60,068 nt of DNA from Planctomycetota bacterium (GTDB taxonomy: Bacteria; Planctomycetota; UBA1135; GCA-002686595): NCBI GenBank assembly GCA_016872795.1, contig VGYZ01000013.1, positions 1-60,068 on the forward strand. Reading direction: 5' to 3'. Position 1 is the stretch's first letter. Every line of letters starts with the position of its first letter. Position numbers and translations under genes: made by a program. This document shows, piece by piece, positions 33,174 to 40,449 of this stretch. Under the pieces are notes generated by a model. That model saw only the letters and a list, made by a program, of their open reading frames with translations. It did not search any database and had not been told where the DNA came from.

Positions 33174-33976
33174 GAGCGTGCCTTCACTTTGGGAAAGTCG
33201 GGCGCGCGCTTCTCGAGCGAGGCGCGGTAGCCCTCGAGGTAGTCGGGATGCTTCATGCACTCGGCCTGGATCCAGCCCTCGGCCAACATGGCCTCGCCGA
33301 GCGTCATCGATGCCTCGGCGTTCAGCATGCGCTTGGTGACCGCCATGCCCATCGTCGGTCCCGCCGCGAGCTTGCGCGCCCACTCGAGCGCGCGCGCCTC
33401 GAGTTCCTCGGGTTTGCAGATCTCGTTGTAGAGCCCGATCTCGTACGCGCGTTGCGCCGCCATGAAGTCGCCGAGCATCAAGAGCTCGCTCGCACGGCCG
33501 AGGCCCACGATGCGCGGCAGGAGCCACGCCGCGCCCATGTCCGCGCCCGAGAGCCCGACTTTCGTGAACAGGAAAGCGATCTTGGCCGTGTCGGCCGCGA
33601 CGCGCATGTCGGACGCGATCGCCATCACCGCGCCCGCGCCGCAAGTCGTGCCGTTCAGCGCGGCCACGATCGGCTTCTCGCAGCGCCGCATGTTCAGAAT
33701 CAGGTCGCAGGTCATCCGCGTGAACGCGTACAGGTCGGCCTCGGGCACATCGAACAGACGACCGATGATGTCCTTCACATCGCCGCCGGAGCAGAACGCG
33801 CGGCCCGTGCCCGTGAGCACGATCGCGCGCACGCTCGCGCGCGCGTGCAGCGTCGCGAAGGCATCGCGCAGCTCCGCATAGGACTCGAATGTGAGCGCGT
33901 TGAGGCGCTCGGGGCGATCGAGCCGGATGGTCGCGACACCGTCCTGCTCGCCGTAGCGGAAGTGCTGGGGTTGCAT
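33170..33976 (-). CDS. Enoyl-CoA hydratase/isomerase family protein
   Basis: 268-residue crotonase-fold protein. The oxyanion-hole segments are FCSGGDVKDIIG near 61-72 and NGTTCGAGAVMAIASD near 108-123. The two Glu residues of classical hydratases are not in their usual places: the second segment reads AGAV instead of GGGCE, and the later loop is KVGLSGADMGAAW. It therefore may be a ring-opening or isomerising crotonase rather than a classical hydratase. A short AGGA lies upstream of the ATG, 6 nt after the preceding gene. A crotonase is a usual member of 2-aminobenzoyl-CoA gene clusters. Confidence 0.9.
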   Translation of the reverse strand: MQPQHFRYGEQDGVATIRLDRPERLNALTFESYAELRDAFATLHARASVRAIVLTGTGRAFCSGGDVKDIIGRLFDVPEADLYAFTRMTCDLILNMRRCEKPIVAALNGTTCGAGAVMAIASDMRVAADTAKIAFLFTKVGLSGADMGAAWLLPRIVGLGRASELLMLGDFMAAQRAYEIGLYNEICKPEELEARALEWARKLAAGPTMGMAVTKRMLNAEASMTLGEAMLAEGWIQAECMKHPDYLEGYRASLEKRAPDFPKVKARS

Positions 33977-33982
33977 GGATTC

Positions 33983-34360
33983 CTAGCGCGCCTTGCGCCT
34001 CGGCTTGGACTGCGAGTTGGACTTGCTCGCGCGCCGTGGGGAAGTACCGCGGCCGCTCTGGGGGGCGACGAGCTTGGGATCGAGCGCCGCGTCGAACACG
34101 CCGTCGGCAAAATCGGCCCGATCGAACTGCGCGCGCAGCTGCATGTCCGTGAACAGCCCCCGTGCGATCGCGAGGTCGGCAATCGCGCGCACGACGAGCG
34201 CCACGCGCGCGAGGTCGCGCTCGACTTCCTTGAGCCTGCGCACGGACTGGGTGCGGCGGTGAGCGCTGACGAGCGCGAGCTCGCGCGTGCGCTGCTCGAG
34301 TGCGCGCAGCGCGGCGAGCTGCGGGCCAAGCGCGTGTTCGAGCGGAGTCTTGGCATCCAT
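33983..34360 (-). CDS. Small protein with helical core and basic C-terminal tail
   Basis: 125 residues, family not recognised. Residues 5-65 are rich in Leu, Arg and Glu (LAALRALEQRTRELALVSA) and probably form a helical or coiled-coil segment. Residues 100-125 are Lys/Arg/Ser-rich and disordered-looking, ending SKPRRKAR, which could bind nucleic acid or membrane. A good Shine-Dalgarno (GAGGAAG) precedes the ATG at 34360. It lies inside the anthraniloyl-CoA-type operon between the RidA-like and hydratase genes. High G/C at third positions supports coding. Confidence 0.7.
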   Translation of the reverse strand: MDAKTPLEHALGPQLAALRALEQRTRELALVSAHRRTQSVRRLKEVERDLARVALVVRAIADLAIARGLFTDMQLRAQFDRADFADGVFDAALDPKLVAPQSGRGTSPRRASKSNSQSKPRRKAR

Positions 34361-34398
34361 GGCAGGCTTCCTCGGGGATGGCGAGTAGGGATCGAGAA

Positions 34399-34803
34399 TC
34401 AGGGCAGCGCGGCGAGCGCCTGAATCTCCACCAGCGCGCCCTCTTCGATCAGGCCGGCCACCTCGACCAAGGCCATGGCGGGATAGTGGCGCCCGACGAG
34501 CTCCTTCCACGCGGCGCCGAGTTCGCGTGTACAAGCGAGGTACGCGCCCTTGTCGGTGACATAGATCGTGAGCTGCATCAGGTGCTCCGGACCGCCGCCC
34601 GCGGCGCGCACGACGGCGACCACATTGGCGAGCGCCGTGCGAAACTGCAGCGCAAAGTCGCCGCGGCCCACCAGGCGCGCTTGGGCGTCCCATGCGACCT
34701 GTCCAGCGACGCACAACAGCCGCGCGCCGGAGGGCGCGAGCACGCCATTGGAATAGCCCTTGGGTGCGGCCCATCCCGGCGGCTGGATCGATTCGAGCTT
34801 CAT
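34399..34803 (-). CDS. RidA/YjgF-family protein lacking the catalytic Arg
   Basis: 134 residues, single chorismate-mutase-like fold. PPGWAAPKGYSNGVLAPSG, LCVAGQVAWDAQ, FRTALANVVAVVRAAGG and a late VEIQALAALP are family features. RidA deaminases have an Arg in P-x-R before the strand VEVA; here the segment reads YPAMALVEVAGL, so the Arg is Met. The protein thus belongs to an Arg-less Rid subgroup whose activity is unproven. RidA-like genes are known members of 2-aminobenzoate clusters, where removal of the ring amino group as an enamine/imine is needed. It overlaps the SDR gene by 4 nt. Confidence 0.88.
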   Translation of the reverse strand: MKLESIQPPGWAAPKGYSNGVLAPSGARLLCVAGQVAWDAQARLVGRGDFALQFRTALANVVAVVRAAGGGPEHLMQLTIYVTDKGAYLACTRELGAAWKELVGRHYPAMALVEVAGLIEEGALVEIQALAALP

Positions 34804-35588
34804 CGCGCCGCAGGATGATAGCGCGGCACGCTGCCGTCGAGCTCGACCAGCGCGCCGTTCGCATCGCTCTCGAGCAGCCCGCGCACGACGACCGCGATCT
34901 GCGCCGGAAGAACCAGCTTTCCGGCCGGATTTTCGGCCGCGAGCAGCGCGCGCGCCTCGGCTTCGCTGCGGCCCGTCTTGGCCGCGATCGTGCGTACCGA
35001 GGCATCGGTCATGGGCGAGTCCACATAGTGCGGACACACGGTCGCGACCTGCACGCCGCTCGATTCCAGATCGAGCGCCGCCGCGCGCGCCCAGCCGAGC
35101 AGCGCGTGCTTAGACGCGCAGTACGCGGCGACATAGCGGTACCCGCGCAGCGCGGCGGACGACGCGACATTGACGATGCGTCCGTAGCCGGCGGACTTCA
35201 TCGCGGGCAGGAGGCCTTCCGCCATGCGCCGCGCGCCGTGGAAGTTGACGCGCATGTGACGCTCGTAGAGTTCGTCCGTCGAACCCTCCCTCGGGAGCAG
35301 CGGGGCGCTGACGGCGATGCCGGCGTTGTTGACCAGCCAGTCGATCGGACCGGCGAGCTCTCGCGCGCGTGCGATCGCCGCCGCGATCGAAGCGCTCTCG
35401 CCGACATCGAGCTCGACGGCGAAGGCCGAGCCGCCGCGCGCGCGCAGCTCCGCAGCCGTGCGCTCGCACTCCGACAGCGTGCGCGCACCGAGCACGACCG
35501 CCGCTCCGCTTCCCGCGAGCTCGGCCGCGATCGCCGCGCCGATCCCGCGGCCGGCGCCGGTGACGAGAGCCACATGGGGAACGCTCAT
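34800..35588 (-). CDS. Short-chain dehydrogenase/reductase
   Basis: 262 residues. ALVTGAGRGIGAAIA is the cofactor site, NNAGI the stabilising motif, VNVASSAALRG the catalytic Ser, and YCASK the Tyr-Lys pair. First gene of the long minus-strand operon and coupled to the RidA-like gene by ATGA. In anthraniloyl-CoA clusters an SDR probably oxidises the ring 3-hydroxyacyl-CoA. The ATG at 35588 has no Shine-Dalgarno; a promoter with its -10 only 6 bp upstream is predicted. Confidence 0.9.
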   Translation of the reverse strand: MSVPHVALVTGAGRGIGAAIAAELAGSGAAVVLGARTLSECERTAAELRARGGSAFAVELDVGESASIAAAIARARELAGPIDWLVNNAGIAVSAPLLPREGSTDELYERHMRVNFHGARRMAEGLLPAMKSAGYGRIVNVASSAALRGYRYVAAYCASKHALLGWARAAALDLESSGVQVATVCPHYVDSPMTDASVRTIAAKTGRSEAEARALLAAENPAGKLVLPAQIAVVVRGLLESDANGALVELDGSVPRYHPAAR

Positions 35589-35594
35589 GCCCGG

Positions 35595-35624
35595 ATTGTC
35601 GCGCCGGCGGCGCGGCGTTGTCGA
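35595..35624 (-). promoter_or_regulatory. Predicted promoter of the anthraniloyl-CoA-type operon
   Basis: Minus strand: TCGACA (35624-35619), 18-bp spacer, GACAAT (35600-35595), 6 bp, then the ATG at 35588. Both boxes are one base from the sigma-70 consensus at the key positions, and the transcript would be leaderless. The best promoter candidate in the window. Confidence 0.5.
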
Positions 35625-35680
35625 GGCTGCGCACGAAAGCGGCGGGGAATATTGCTCCCTCGGCGCTGGGGCCGGACCCC

Positions 35681-35818
35681 ATGTCGACAGAGGAGCACGG
35701 GCGCGAGGAGCTGCGCTTGGTCTGGCTCTACCGCGAGATCGCGCGCAGCGAGCGGGCTCCCACGGCCGGCGTGGCGACCTGCGGCATCGGCCTCTTGTTC
35801 GGCGTCTCCGCAGGCTAG
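35681..35818 (+). CDS. Possible small protein or gene remnant, 45 aa
   Basis: Starts MSTEEHGREELRLVWLYREI and ends LLFGVSAG at TAG 35816-35818. 41 of 44 third positions are G or C, which favours coding. The start is acidic and amphipathic, followed by a short hydrophobic stretch. Protein-like sequence continues in another frame after the stop, so it may be a frameshifted remnant. Function not recognised. Confidence 0.3.
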   Translation: MSTEEHGREELRLVWLYREIARSERAPTAGVATCGIGLLFGVSAG

Positions 35819-36070
35819 GCCATCCGGTCGCTGGGTGACGCTTCCGCAAGACGGACGCGAGCGCCAAGTGATCGCGACGAAAGCGATGTGAAGCAGGCCC
35901 GAAGCGCGGCCGATTTCCGGTCTGTCAATCCGCTCTTCCCACCCCACGAGCACGACCGCTCGCCCTTCGGACGCCTGCGCGAACTGCACCGCCTGTTCGA
36001 GCAGCGCGATGCGCTGCTCCTGCCCGAGAAGCAACGCGCTCGCCACGCGCAAGCTCGTCATCGGACCGTC

Positions 36071-36790
36071 TCAACCCGGCGCGCTCATGAAGAGCACCTG
36101 CACGCCGATGGCGATGCCGGCGAGGTCGGCGACCACATGCGTCCACCAGCCGGGCCAGATGGAGCGCCAGCGCAGGTAGCACAGGGACCAGACGCAGCCG
36201 GCGACGAACACCGCCAGGGAAGCCGCGAGGCCGGCCTGCGCGCCGAACAGCACGCAGAAGGTGACGACATGGTGCGAGGTGAAGAGCGCCGCCGCGAGCG
36301 GGACGGCGCGCGGCTCGCCGACGAGCTCGGCGCAGCGGCGGAACACGAACCAGCGCCAGAAGTACTCCTCGAGCAGCGAGTTCACGAACGAGATGGCGAG
36401 CGCAGCCACCACGAAGCGCAGCGGCGTCCCGATGCCGGAGGTCTCGACGCTGCGGCGCAGGGCATCCGCATCGAGCAGGCGCTCTCCGACCAGCGCGTAG
36501 CCGCCGAACACGACGACGAGCACCGCGAGCGAGATCGCGCCCGCACCGAGCCACGCCTCGCGTCGACTCTCACGCGGCAGCCCTGACCACGAGATGCGCT
36601 CGCGCGCGATCCACAGCAGCCACACGAGCGGCGCGAGTGCGATCCACGCTCGCGCGGCCATGTAGATGCCCTGTCCCGTGGCGCCGGGCAGGAACACATA
36701 GGCGGCGAGCGAGCCCACGGTCGTCGCGGGTGCTGTCAACACGAGCGCGAGCAGCGCGCGGCGGGACTTCGAAGAGCGGGTCACGCACAC
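36071..36790 (-). CDS. CPBP family intramembrane metalloprotease (Abi/Rce1-like)
   Basis: 239 residues with about six hydrophobic segments. The signature EEYFWRWFVFR, in NSLLEEYFWR, gives the EExxxR motif, and TSHHVVTF provides the following His motif. The last helix GWWTHVVADLAGIAIG carries the third conserved H/D element. Relatives cleave prenylated or other membrane substrates, or serve in bacteriocin immunity. The start is either GTG 36790 or TTG 36793; a GTG at 36784 is also possible. No operon partner. Substrate unknown. Confidence 0.85.
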   Translation of the reverse strand: MCVTRSSKSRRALLALVLTAPATTVGSLAAYVFLPGATGQGIYMAARAWIALAPLVWLLWIARERISWSGLPRESRREAWLGAGAISLAVLVVVFGGYALVGERLLDADALRRSVETSGIGTPLRFVVAALAISFVNSLLEEYFWRWFVFRRCAELVGEPRAVPLAAALFTSHHVVTFCVLFGAQAGLAASLAVFVAGCVWSLCYLRWRSIWPGWWTHVVADLAGIAIGVQVLFMSAPG

Positions 36791-36794
36791 CAAG

Positions 36795-36825
36795 ATCGTC
36801 TCTGGCGGGCCCGCGCGCGAGTCAA
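36795..36825 (-). promoter_or_regulatory. Predicted promoter of the CPBP protease gene
   Basis: Minus strand TTGACT (36825-36820), 19-bp spacer, GACGAT (36800-36795), with the start codons 1-11 bp downstream. One of the few clear -35 boxes in the window. Confidence 0.4.
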
Positions 36826-36866
36826 ACGCGTGACATGTCGCGAGAAGCCTCGCTTAGCGAAGCCGC

Positions 36867-37601
36867 TCAGGCCATGCCGCCGTTCACCGACAGCACCTGC
36901 CCCGTCATGTAGCCGGCGCCCGGCGAGAGCAGGAACGCCACCACGCTCGCCACTTCCTCCGGCTGGCCGAAGCGGCGCAGCGGGATGCGCTCGACGAGCT
37001 CTTCCTGCGGCAGACCGGCCGTCATGTCGGTCTCGATCAGGCCGGGCGCCACGCAATTGACGGTGATCTGGCGCTTGGCGAGCTCCTGCGCGAGCGAGCG
37101 CGTCGCGCCGATGATGCCGGCCTTCGAGGCGCTGTAGTTGACCTGTCCGCGGTTGCCGGCGACGCCGGAGACCGAGGAGAGCGTGACGATGCGGCCGCCG
37201 TCGCGCAGCTGCACCATCGGCATCACGAGCGGCTGGAGCACATTGTAGAAGCCGTCGAGGTTGGTGCGCAGCACGCGGTCCCAGTCCTCGCCCTTCAGCG
37301 AGGGGAACGGAGCGTCGGCGGTCACGCCTGCGTTGCACACGACGCCCCAGTAGGCCCCCGACGCCGCCACATCAGCCTCCAGCGCGGCTTTCGCGGCACT
37401 GCGGTCGGAGACATCGAACGCCACGAGCGCCACCGTCGCGCCGCGCGCGCGGCAGCCTGCGGCGACCTCTTCGGCGGCCGGGCCCCCGGCGCGGCAGTTG
37501 AGCGCGATGTCGAAGCCCGCGCGAGCGACCTCCAGCGCGATGGAGCGGCCGATGCCGCGGCTGGCTCCGGTGACGAGGATGCGGCGGCGCTTGGGGCCCA
37601 T
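36867..37601 (-). CDS. 3-oxoacyl-ACP reductase FabG-like SDR
   Basis: 244 residues, the usual FabG length. ILVTGASRGIGRSIA is the NADP site, CNAGVTAD, VTLSSVSGVAGNRGQVNYSASKAG (read in two parts) gives the catalytic Ser and Y..xK, and VNCVAPGLIETDM and GQVLSVNGGMA are classical FabG endings. Expected role: NADPH-dependent reduction of 3-oxoacyl-ACP. No acyl-carrier-protein gene is nearby, and it is divergent from the old yellow enzyme, so a role in a special fatty acid or in catabolism is also possible. Minus-strand TACCCT (37616-37611) ends 9 bp before the ATG. Confidence 0.88.
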   Translation of the reverse strand: MGPKRRRILVTGASRGIGRSIALEVARAGFDIALNCRAGGPAAEEVAAGCRARGATVALVAFDVSDRSAAKAALEADVAASGAYWGVVCNAGVTADAPFPSLKGEDWDRVLRTNLDGFYNVLQPLVMPMVQLRDGGRIVTLSSVSGVAGNRGQVNYSASKAGIIGATRSLAQELAKRQITVNCVAPGLIETDMTAGLPQEELVERIPLRRFGQPEEVASVVAFLLSPGAGYMTGQVLSVNGGMA

Positions 37602-37610
37602 GGGCCGCAC

Positions 37611-37616
37611 AGGGTA
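37611..37616 (-). promoter_or_regulatory. Predicted -10 element of the fabG-like gene
   Basis: TACCCT on the minus strand, 9 bp before the ATG at 37601; the same hexamer precedes queC. The transcript would have about 2 nt of leader. Confidence 0.35.
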
Positions 37617-37696
37617 CGCGCCGAGGCGCTGCGCGTTCCAACGCCGGCCGTGATTCGCGGTTGCAAGCGCCGCACGCGCGTCGAAGATGCTCAGGC

Positions 37697-39184
37697 ATGG
37701 CCCGACCCCACCCGATCCCGGAGACCCGCTGGCCGACGCGCCTCGAGGCCGCGTCGAGTCGCCTGTTCTCGCCGCAGCGCTGCGGCGCCTTCGTCGCTCG
37801 CACGCGCTCGTGGGTGCCAGCGATGGTCCCATGGCGCGCGACCGAGGACGGCGAGGCGACCGACGCTGTCATCGACTGGTACCGACGCTTCGCGGACGGT
37901 CGCCCGGGCGTGATCGTGATCGAGGCGACCGGCGTGCGCGATGTGCCGAGCGGCCCGCTCCTGCGCATCGGCCATGATCGCTTCGTGCCCGGCCTACGCC
38001 GCGTCGTCGAGGCCGTGCGCGAAGCGAGCGGCGGCGAGACGCGTCTGCTCGTGCAGTTGATCGACTTCCTAGCCGTGCGACGGCGCCCGGAGAAGGACAA
38101 GTTCGTGCGCCGCTTCCTCGAGCTGCGCGAGGCGCACCGCGAGCGTCTCGCGGCGCTCGTCGGCGACGAGCGTGCGCAAACGAGCGAGGCACAGGTGCGC
38201 GAGCAGCTGCTCGCCCTCCCCCACGAGCAGCTGCTCGCGATCCTCGCGCCGCGCGAGCGCGAGTCGCTCGAGTACGGCTACCGAGAGCGCGTCACCGACA
38301 CGGGGCTGCCCCATGTGGCGTCGCTCCCGCAGGCGCTGCCGCCGCTGTTTGCCGACGCCGCGGCGCGCGCGCAGGCCGCGGGGTTCGACGGCGTCGAGCT
38401 GCACTGCGCGCACGCCTACACGCTGGCCTCGTTCCTCTCGCGCACGAACGATCGCGCCGATGGCTACGGCGGCTCTCCGGCCGCACGCGCGCGCCTGCCG
38501 CTCGAGGTGTTCGCCGCGGTGCGCGCCCGCGTCGGCGCCGGCTTCACGGTCGGAGCGCGCTTCCTCGGCGACGAGATCATCACCGGCGGATCGCGCAGCG
38601 AGGACGCCTGCGACTATGCCGAGCGTTTCGCGCGCGCAGGCATGGACTTCCTCTCGCTCTCGACGGGCGGCAAGTTCGACGACGCGGCGCAGCCCAAGGT
38701 CGGCGAGGCCGTCTATCCGTACACGGGCCCGAGCGGGCACGAGTGCATGCCGACGGTGCGCATCGACGATCCTGCGGAGCCCCGCTCGCGCGGCCCGTTC
38801 GGCCGCCACCTGCACCTCGCGGCCGCGGTGCGCGCGCGCGTGCGCGCGGCGGGCTGCGAGACACCGGTCGTCGGCGCCGGCGGCATCGCGACCTTCGAGG
38901 TGGCCGAGCGCGCGCTCTCAGACGGCATGTGCGACTTCGTCGCCGCCGCGCGCCAGTCGCTCGCGGACCCTGACTGGTGGCGCAAGGTCGAGGAAGGCCG
39001 CGGCGCGAGCGTGCGGCGCTGCAAGTTCACGAACTACTGCGAGGCGCTCGACCAGCGCCACCGGCAGGTGACCTGCCAGCTGTGGGATCGCGAGCTCGAC
39101 TCGCCCGCGCCCTGGGGCCGCGAACGCGTGACGCTCTCCCATGACGGCAAGCGCCGCTTGCTCGCGCCGCCGGAGAGCCCCTGA
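37697..39184 (+). CDS. NADH:flavin oxidoreductase, old yellow enzyme family
   Basis: 495 residues. The N-terminus resembles OYE (SSRLFSPQRCG, later AMVPWRATEDG), and DGVELHCAHAYTLASFLSRTNDRADGYG is the flavin/substrate signature, here with HCAHAY in place of HGAHGY. VVGAGGIATFEVAE and FVAAARQSLADPDW bind the FMN phosphate. An insertion of about 60 residues (roughly 125-185, rich in Arg/Glu/Leu) separates strand 3 from the usual continuation. The tail has Cys residues in RRCKFTNYCEAL and QVTCQLW, recalling but not matching the 4Fe-4S motif of dienoyl-CoA reductases. Substrate unknown. ATG at 37697. Confidence 0.82.
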   Translation: MARPHPIPETRWPTRLEAASSRLFSPQRCGAFVARTRSWVPAMVPWRATEDGEATDAVIDWYRRFADGRPGVIVIEATGVRDVPSGPLLRIGHDRFVPGLRRVVEAVREASGGETRLLVQLIDFLAVRRRPEKDKFVRRFLELREAHRERLAALVGDERAQTSEAQVREQLLALPHEQLLAILAPRERESLEYGYRERVTDTGLPHVASLPQALPPLFADAAARAQAAGFDGVELHCAHAYTLASFLSRTNDRADGYGGSPAARARLPLEVFAAVRARVGAGFTVGARFLGDEIITGGSRSEDACDYAERFARAGMDFLSLSTGGKFDDAAQPKVGEAVYPYTGPSGHECMPTVRIDDPAEPRSRGPFGRHLHLAAAVRARVRAAGCETPVVGAGGIATFEVAERALSDGMCDFVAAARQSLADPDWWRKVEEGRGASVRRCKFTNYCEALDQRHRQVTCQLWDRELDSPAPWGRERVTLSHDGKRRLLAPPESP

Positions 39185-39191
39185 AACGGCG

Positions 39192-39228
39192 CACCGGCGC
39201 CGCGAGGGAGCTCCCCGCGACGCCGGTG
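39192..39228. terminator. Bidirectional hairpin between convergent genes
   Basis: CACCGGCG pairs with CGCCGGTG, and the inner CGCG and GGGAG/CTCCC continue the stem around a small loop, with one G-U-type pair and one bulge. It lies 7 nt after the OYE stop and 22 nt from the end of the convergent gene at 39251. No U-tract on either side. Confidence 0.6.
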
Positions 39229-39250
39229 GTGTTGCGAACGGTGACTCCGT

Positions 39251-40288
39251 TCAGCCCGTCGTGACGGTGGCGCTGAACTTGATGTCGCCCTCTTGGATCG
39301 ACTCGCTCTTGAACGAGGTGCCCTGGAACTCGCCCTCGCGGCGCGACTCCATCTTGAGCGTGCCGTCGATCGAGAGCTGGGCCGGCAGCTTGGTCTTCGG
39401 ATCGAAGAGCAGCTTGCCTTCGAGCTCGATCGAGTAGGTGGTCTCGACGAGCGACGGGCCCGTGGGCTCGAACGCGCGGCCGCGGCCGCGGCCACCGCCG
39501 CCCATGCCTTGGTCTTCCATGCTGCCCGAGGCCGTGATCTCGAGCTTGATCACGCGGAAGCTCTGGCCGTCGACCTCTTCCACTTCCTCGGCCAGCGTGG
39601 CCTTGCCTTCGAGCGCCGCCTGCATCAACACAGCGCCGGCCATGCTGCCGCGGGGACCGCGGGGACCGCGACGGCCTTCGCCGCCGCCACCCTCGCCGCC
39701 GCCCTCCTGGGGGCGCTGGAACAGCACGCCGCCGAGGTCGAGGCCGAGCCCGCGCTGGATCGCATCCTTCTCGAGCTCCCAGCTGTCGCCGGCCGCGACA
39801 TCGCCGTCGGGCAGGAACTCGTCGAGCGCCAGCGTCAGGTGGTGGCCGACGAGGGCCTCGCCCGGCGCGTCGCCTTCCTTGACCTCGGCCGCGACCTTGC
39901 CCTCCTCGTCGAGGCTGAGCTCGAGCGTCACGCCATCGAGCGCGCCCTTGCGCTCGCGCGTCTGGTCCCCGCCACCGAAGCTCATGGTCGTCGAGCCCTC
40001 GGCCGTGCCGAAGGTGCGCTTCACCTTGGTCGGCTGGCCGTCCTCGTGCTCGAGCACCGTGTCGGTCCATGTGACCTCGCTCGACTCGCCCATGCCCATG
40101 CCACCGCCCCCACCGGGCATCTCGACGGGCTGCCCGTCGCGCTCCATGCGCATGGAGGTGGTCTCGATCTCCATCTCCATGGAGCCCGTGTAGGTGAGGC
40201 TGCGCTCGGCGGTGTAGTCGGTGCGGAGCTCGACCAGCGCGACGGCAGCGAGGCCGAGCGAGGCGACAGACCAGTTGCGGACATTCAT
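39251..40288 (-). CDS. Exported acidic protein of unknown function, Gly-rich
   Basis: 345 residues. The N-terminus NWSVASLGLAAVALVEL could be a signal or anchor. The rest is acidic and beta-rich, with paired phrases SLTYTGSMEMEIETTS, YSIELEGKLLFDPKTK and IDGTLKMESRREGE, recalling periplasmic lipoproteins that measure or bind amphiphiles (DUF6263-like). Two low-complexity Gly runs occur, one with GGGGGMGMGE and one with GGGEGGGGEGRRGPRGPRG. No catalytic residues recognised. A good Shine-Dalgarno (GAGGAG) precedes the ATG. Function unknown. Confidence 0.7.
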   Translation of the reverse strand: MNVRNWSVASLGLAAVALVELRTDYTAERSLTYTGSMEMEIETTSMRMERDGQPVEMPGGGGGMGMGESSEVTWTDTVLEHEDGQPTKVKRTFGTAEGSTTMSFGGGDQTRERKGALDGVTLELSLDEEGKVAAEVKEGDAPGEALVGHHLTLALDEFLPDGDVAAGDSWELEKDAIQRGLGLDLGGVLFQRPQEGGGEGGGGEGRRGPRGPRGSMAGAVLMQAALEGKATLAEEVEEVDGQSFRVIKLEITASGSMEDQGMGGGGRGRGRAFEPTGPSLVETTYSIELEGKLLFDPKTKLPAQLSIDGTLKMESRREGEFQGTSFKSESIQEGDIKFSATVTTG

Positions 40289-40411
40289 CAGAGGTTCTCC
40301 TCGTGGGACGGCCCGCCAAGGGGTCCAGGTTCCGGGGGCGGGGGAGAAGAAGCATGGTACGAACCGCGCACCAGCCGCAAGGTTCCACTCTCGAATCGCG
40401 CTTTGGGACCC

Positions 40412-40442
40412 AACAGGGCCATAACTGCAACCCTGTTAGCCT
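40412..40442 (+). promoter_or_regulatory. Inverted repeat overlapping a predicted -10 element
   Basis: AACAGGG (40412-40418) and CCCTGTT (40431-40437) form a perfect 7-bp inverted repeat with a 12-bp spacer. Its right arm runs into TAGCCT (40437-40442), 7 bp before the ATG at 40450. The arrangement suggests a repressor operator over a leaderless promoter. Confidence 0.35.
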
Positions 40443-40449
40443 GAGCCGC

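Larger units (their letters stand above)
35589..36070. other. Region without a confident gene, 482 bp
   Basis: This lies between the SDR start and the CPBP gene. It holds the SDR promoter, a 45-codon plus-strand frame (35681-35818), the fragment GRWVTLPQDGRERQVIATKAM in a shifted frame ending at 35891, and a minus-strand stretch from an ATG at 36061 (MTSLRVASALLLGQEQR) with good codon bias for about 60 codons before it turns into low-complexity translation. These pieces look like remnants of one or two broken genes. Confidence 0.4.

Noticed and set aside
34692..35891. Plus-strand 399-codon frame opposite the RidA and SDR genes
   Set aside because: Shadow of the real minus-strand genes; only its last 20 codons look protein-like and are noted as a possible remnant.
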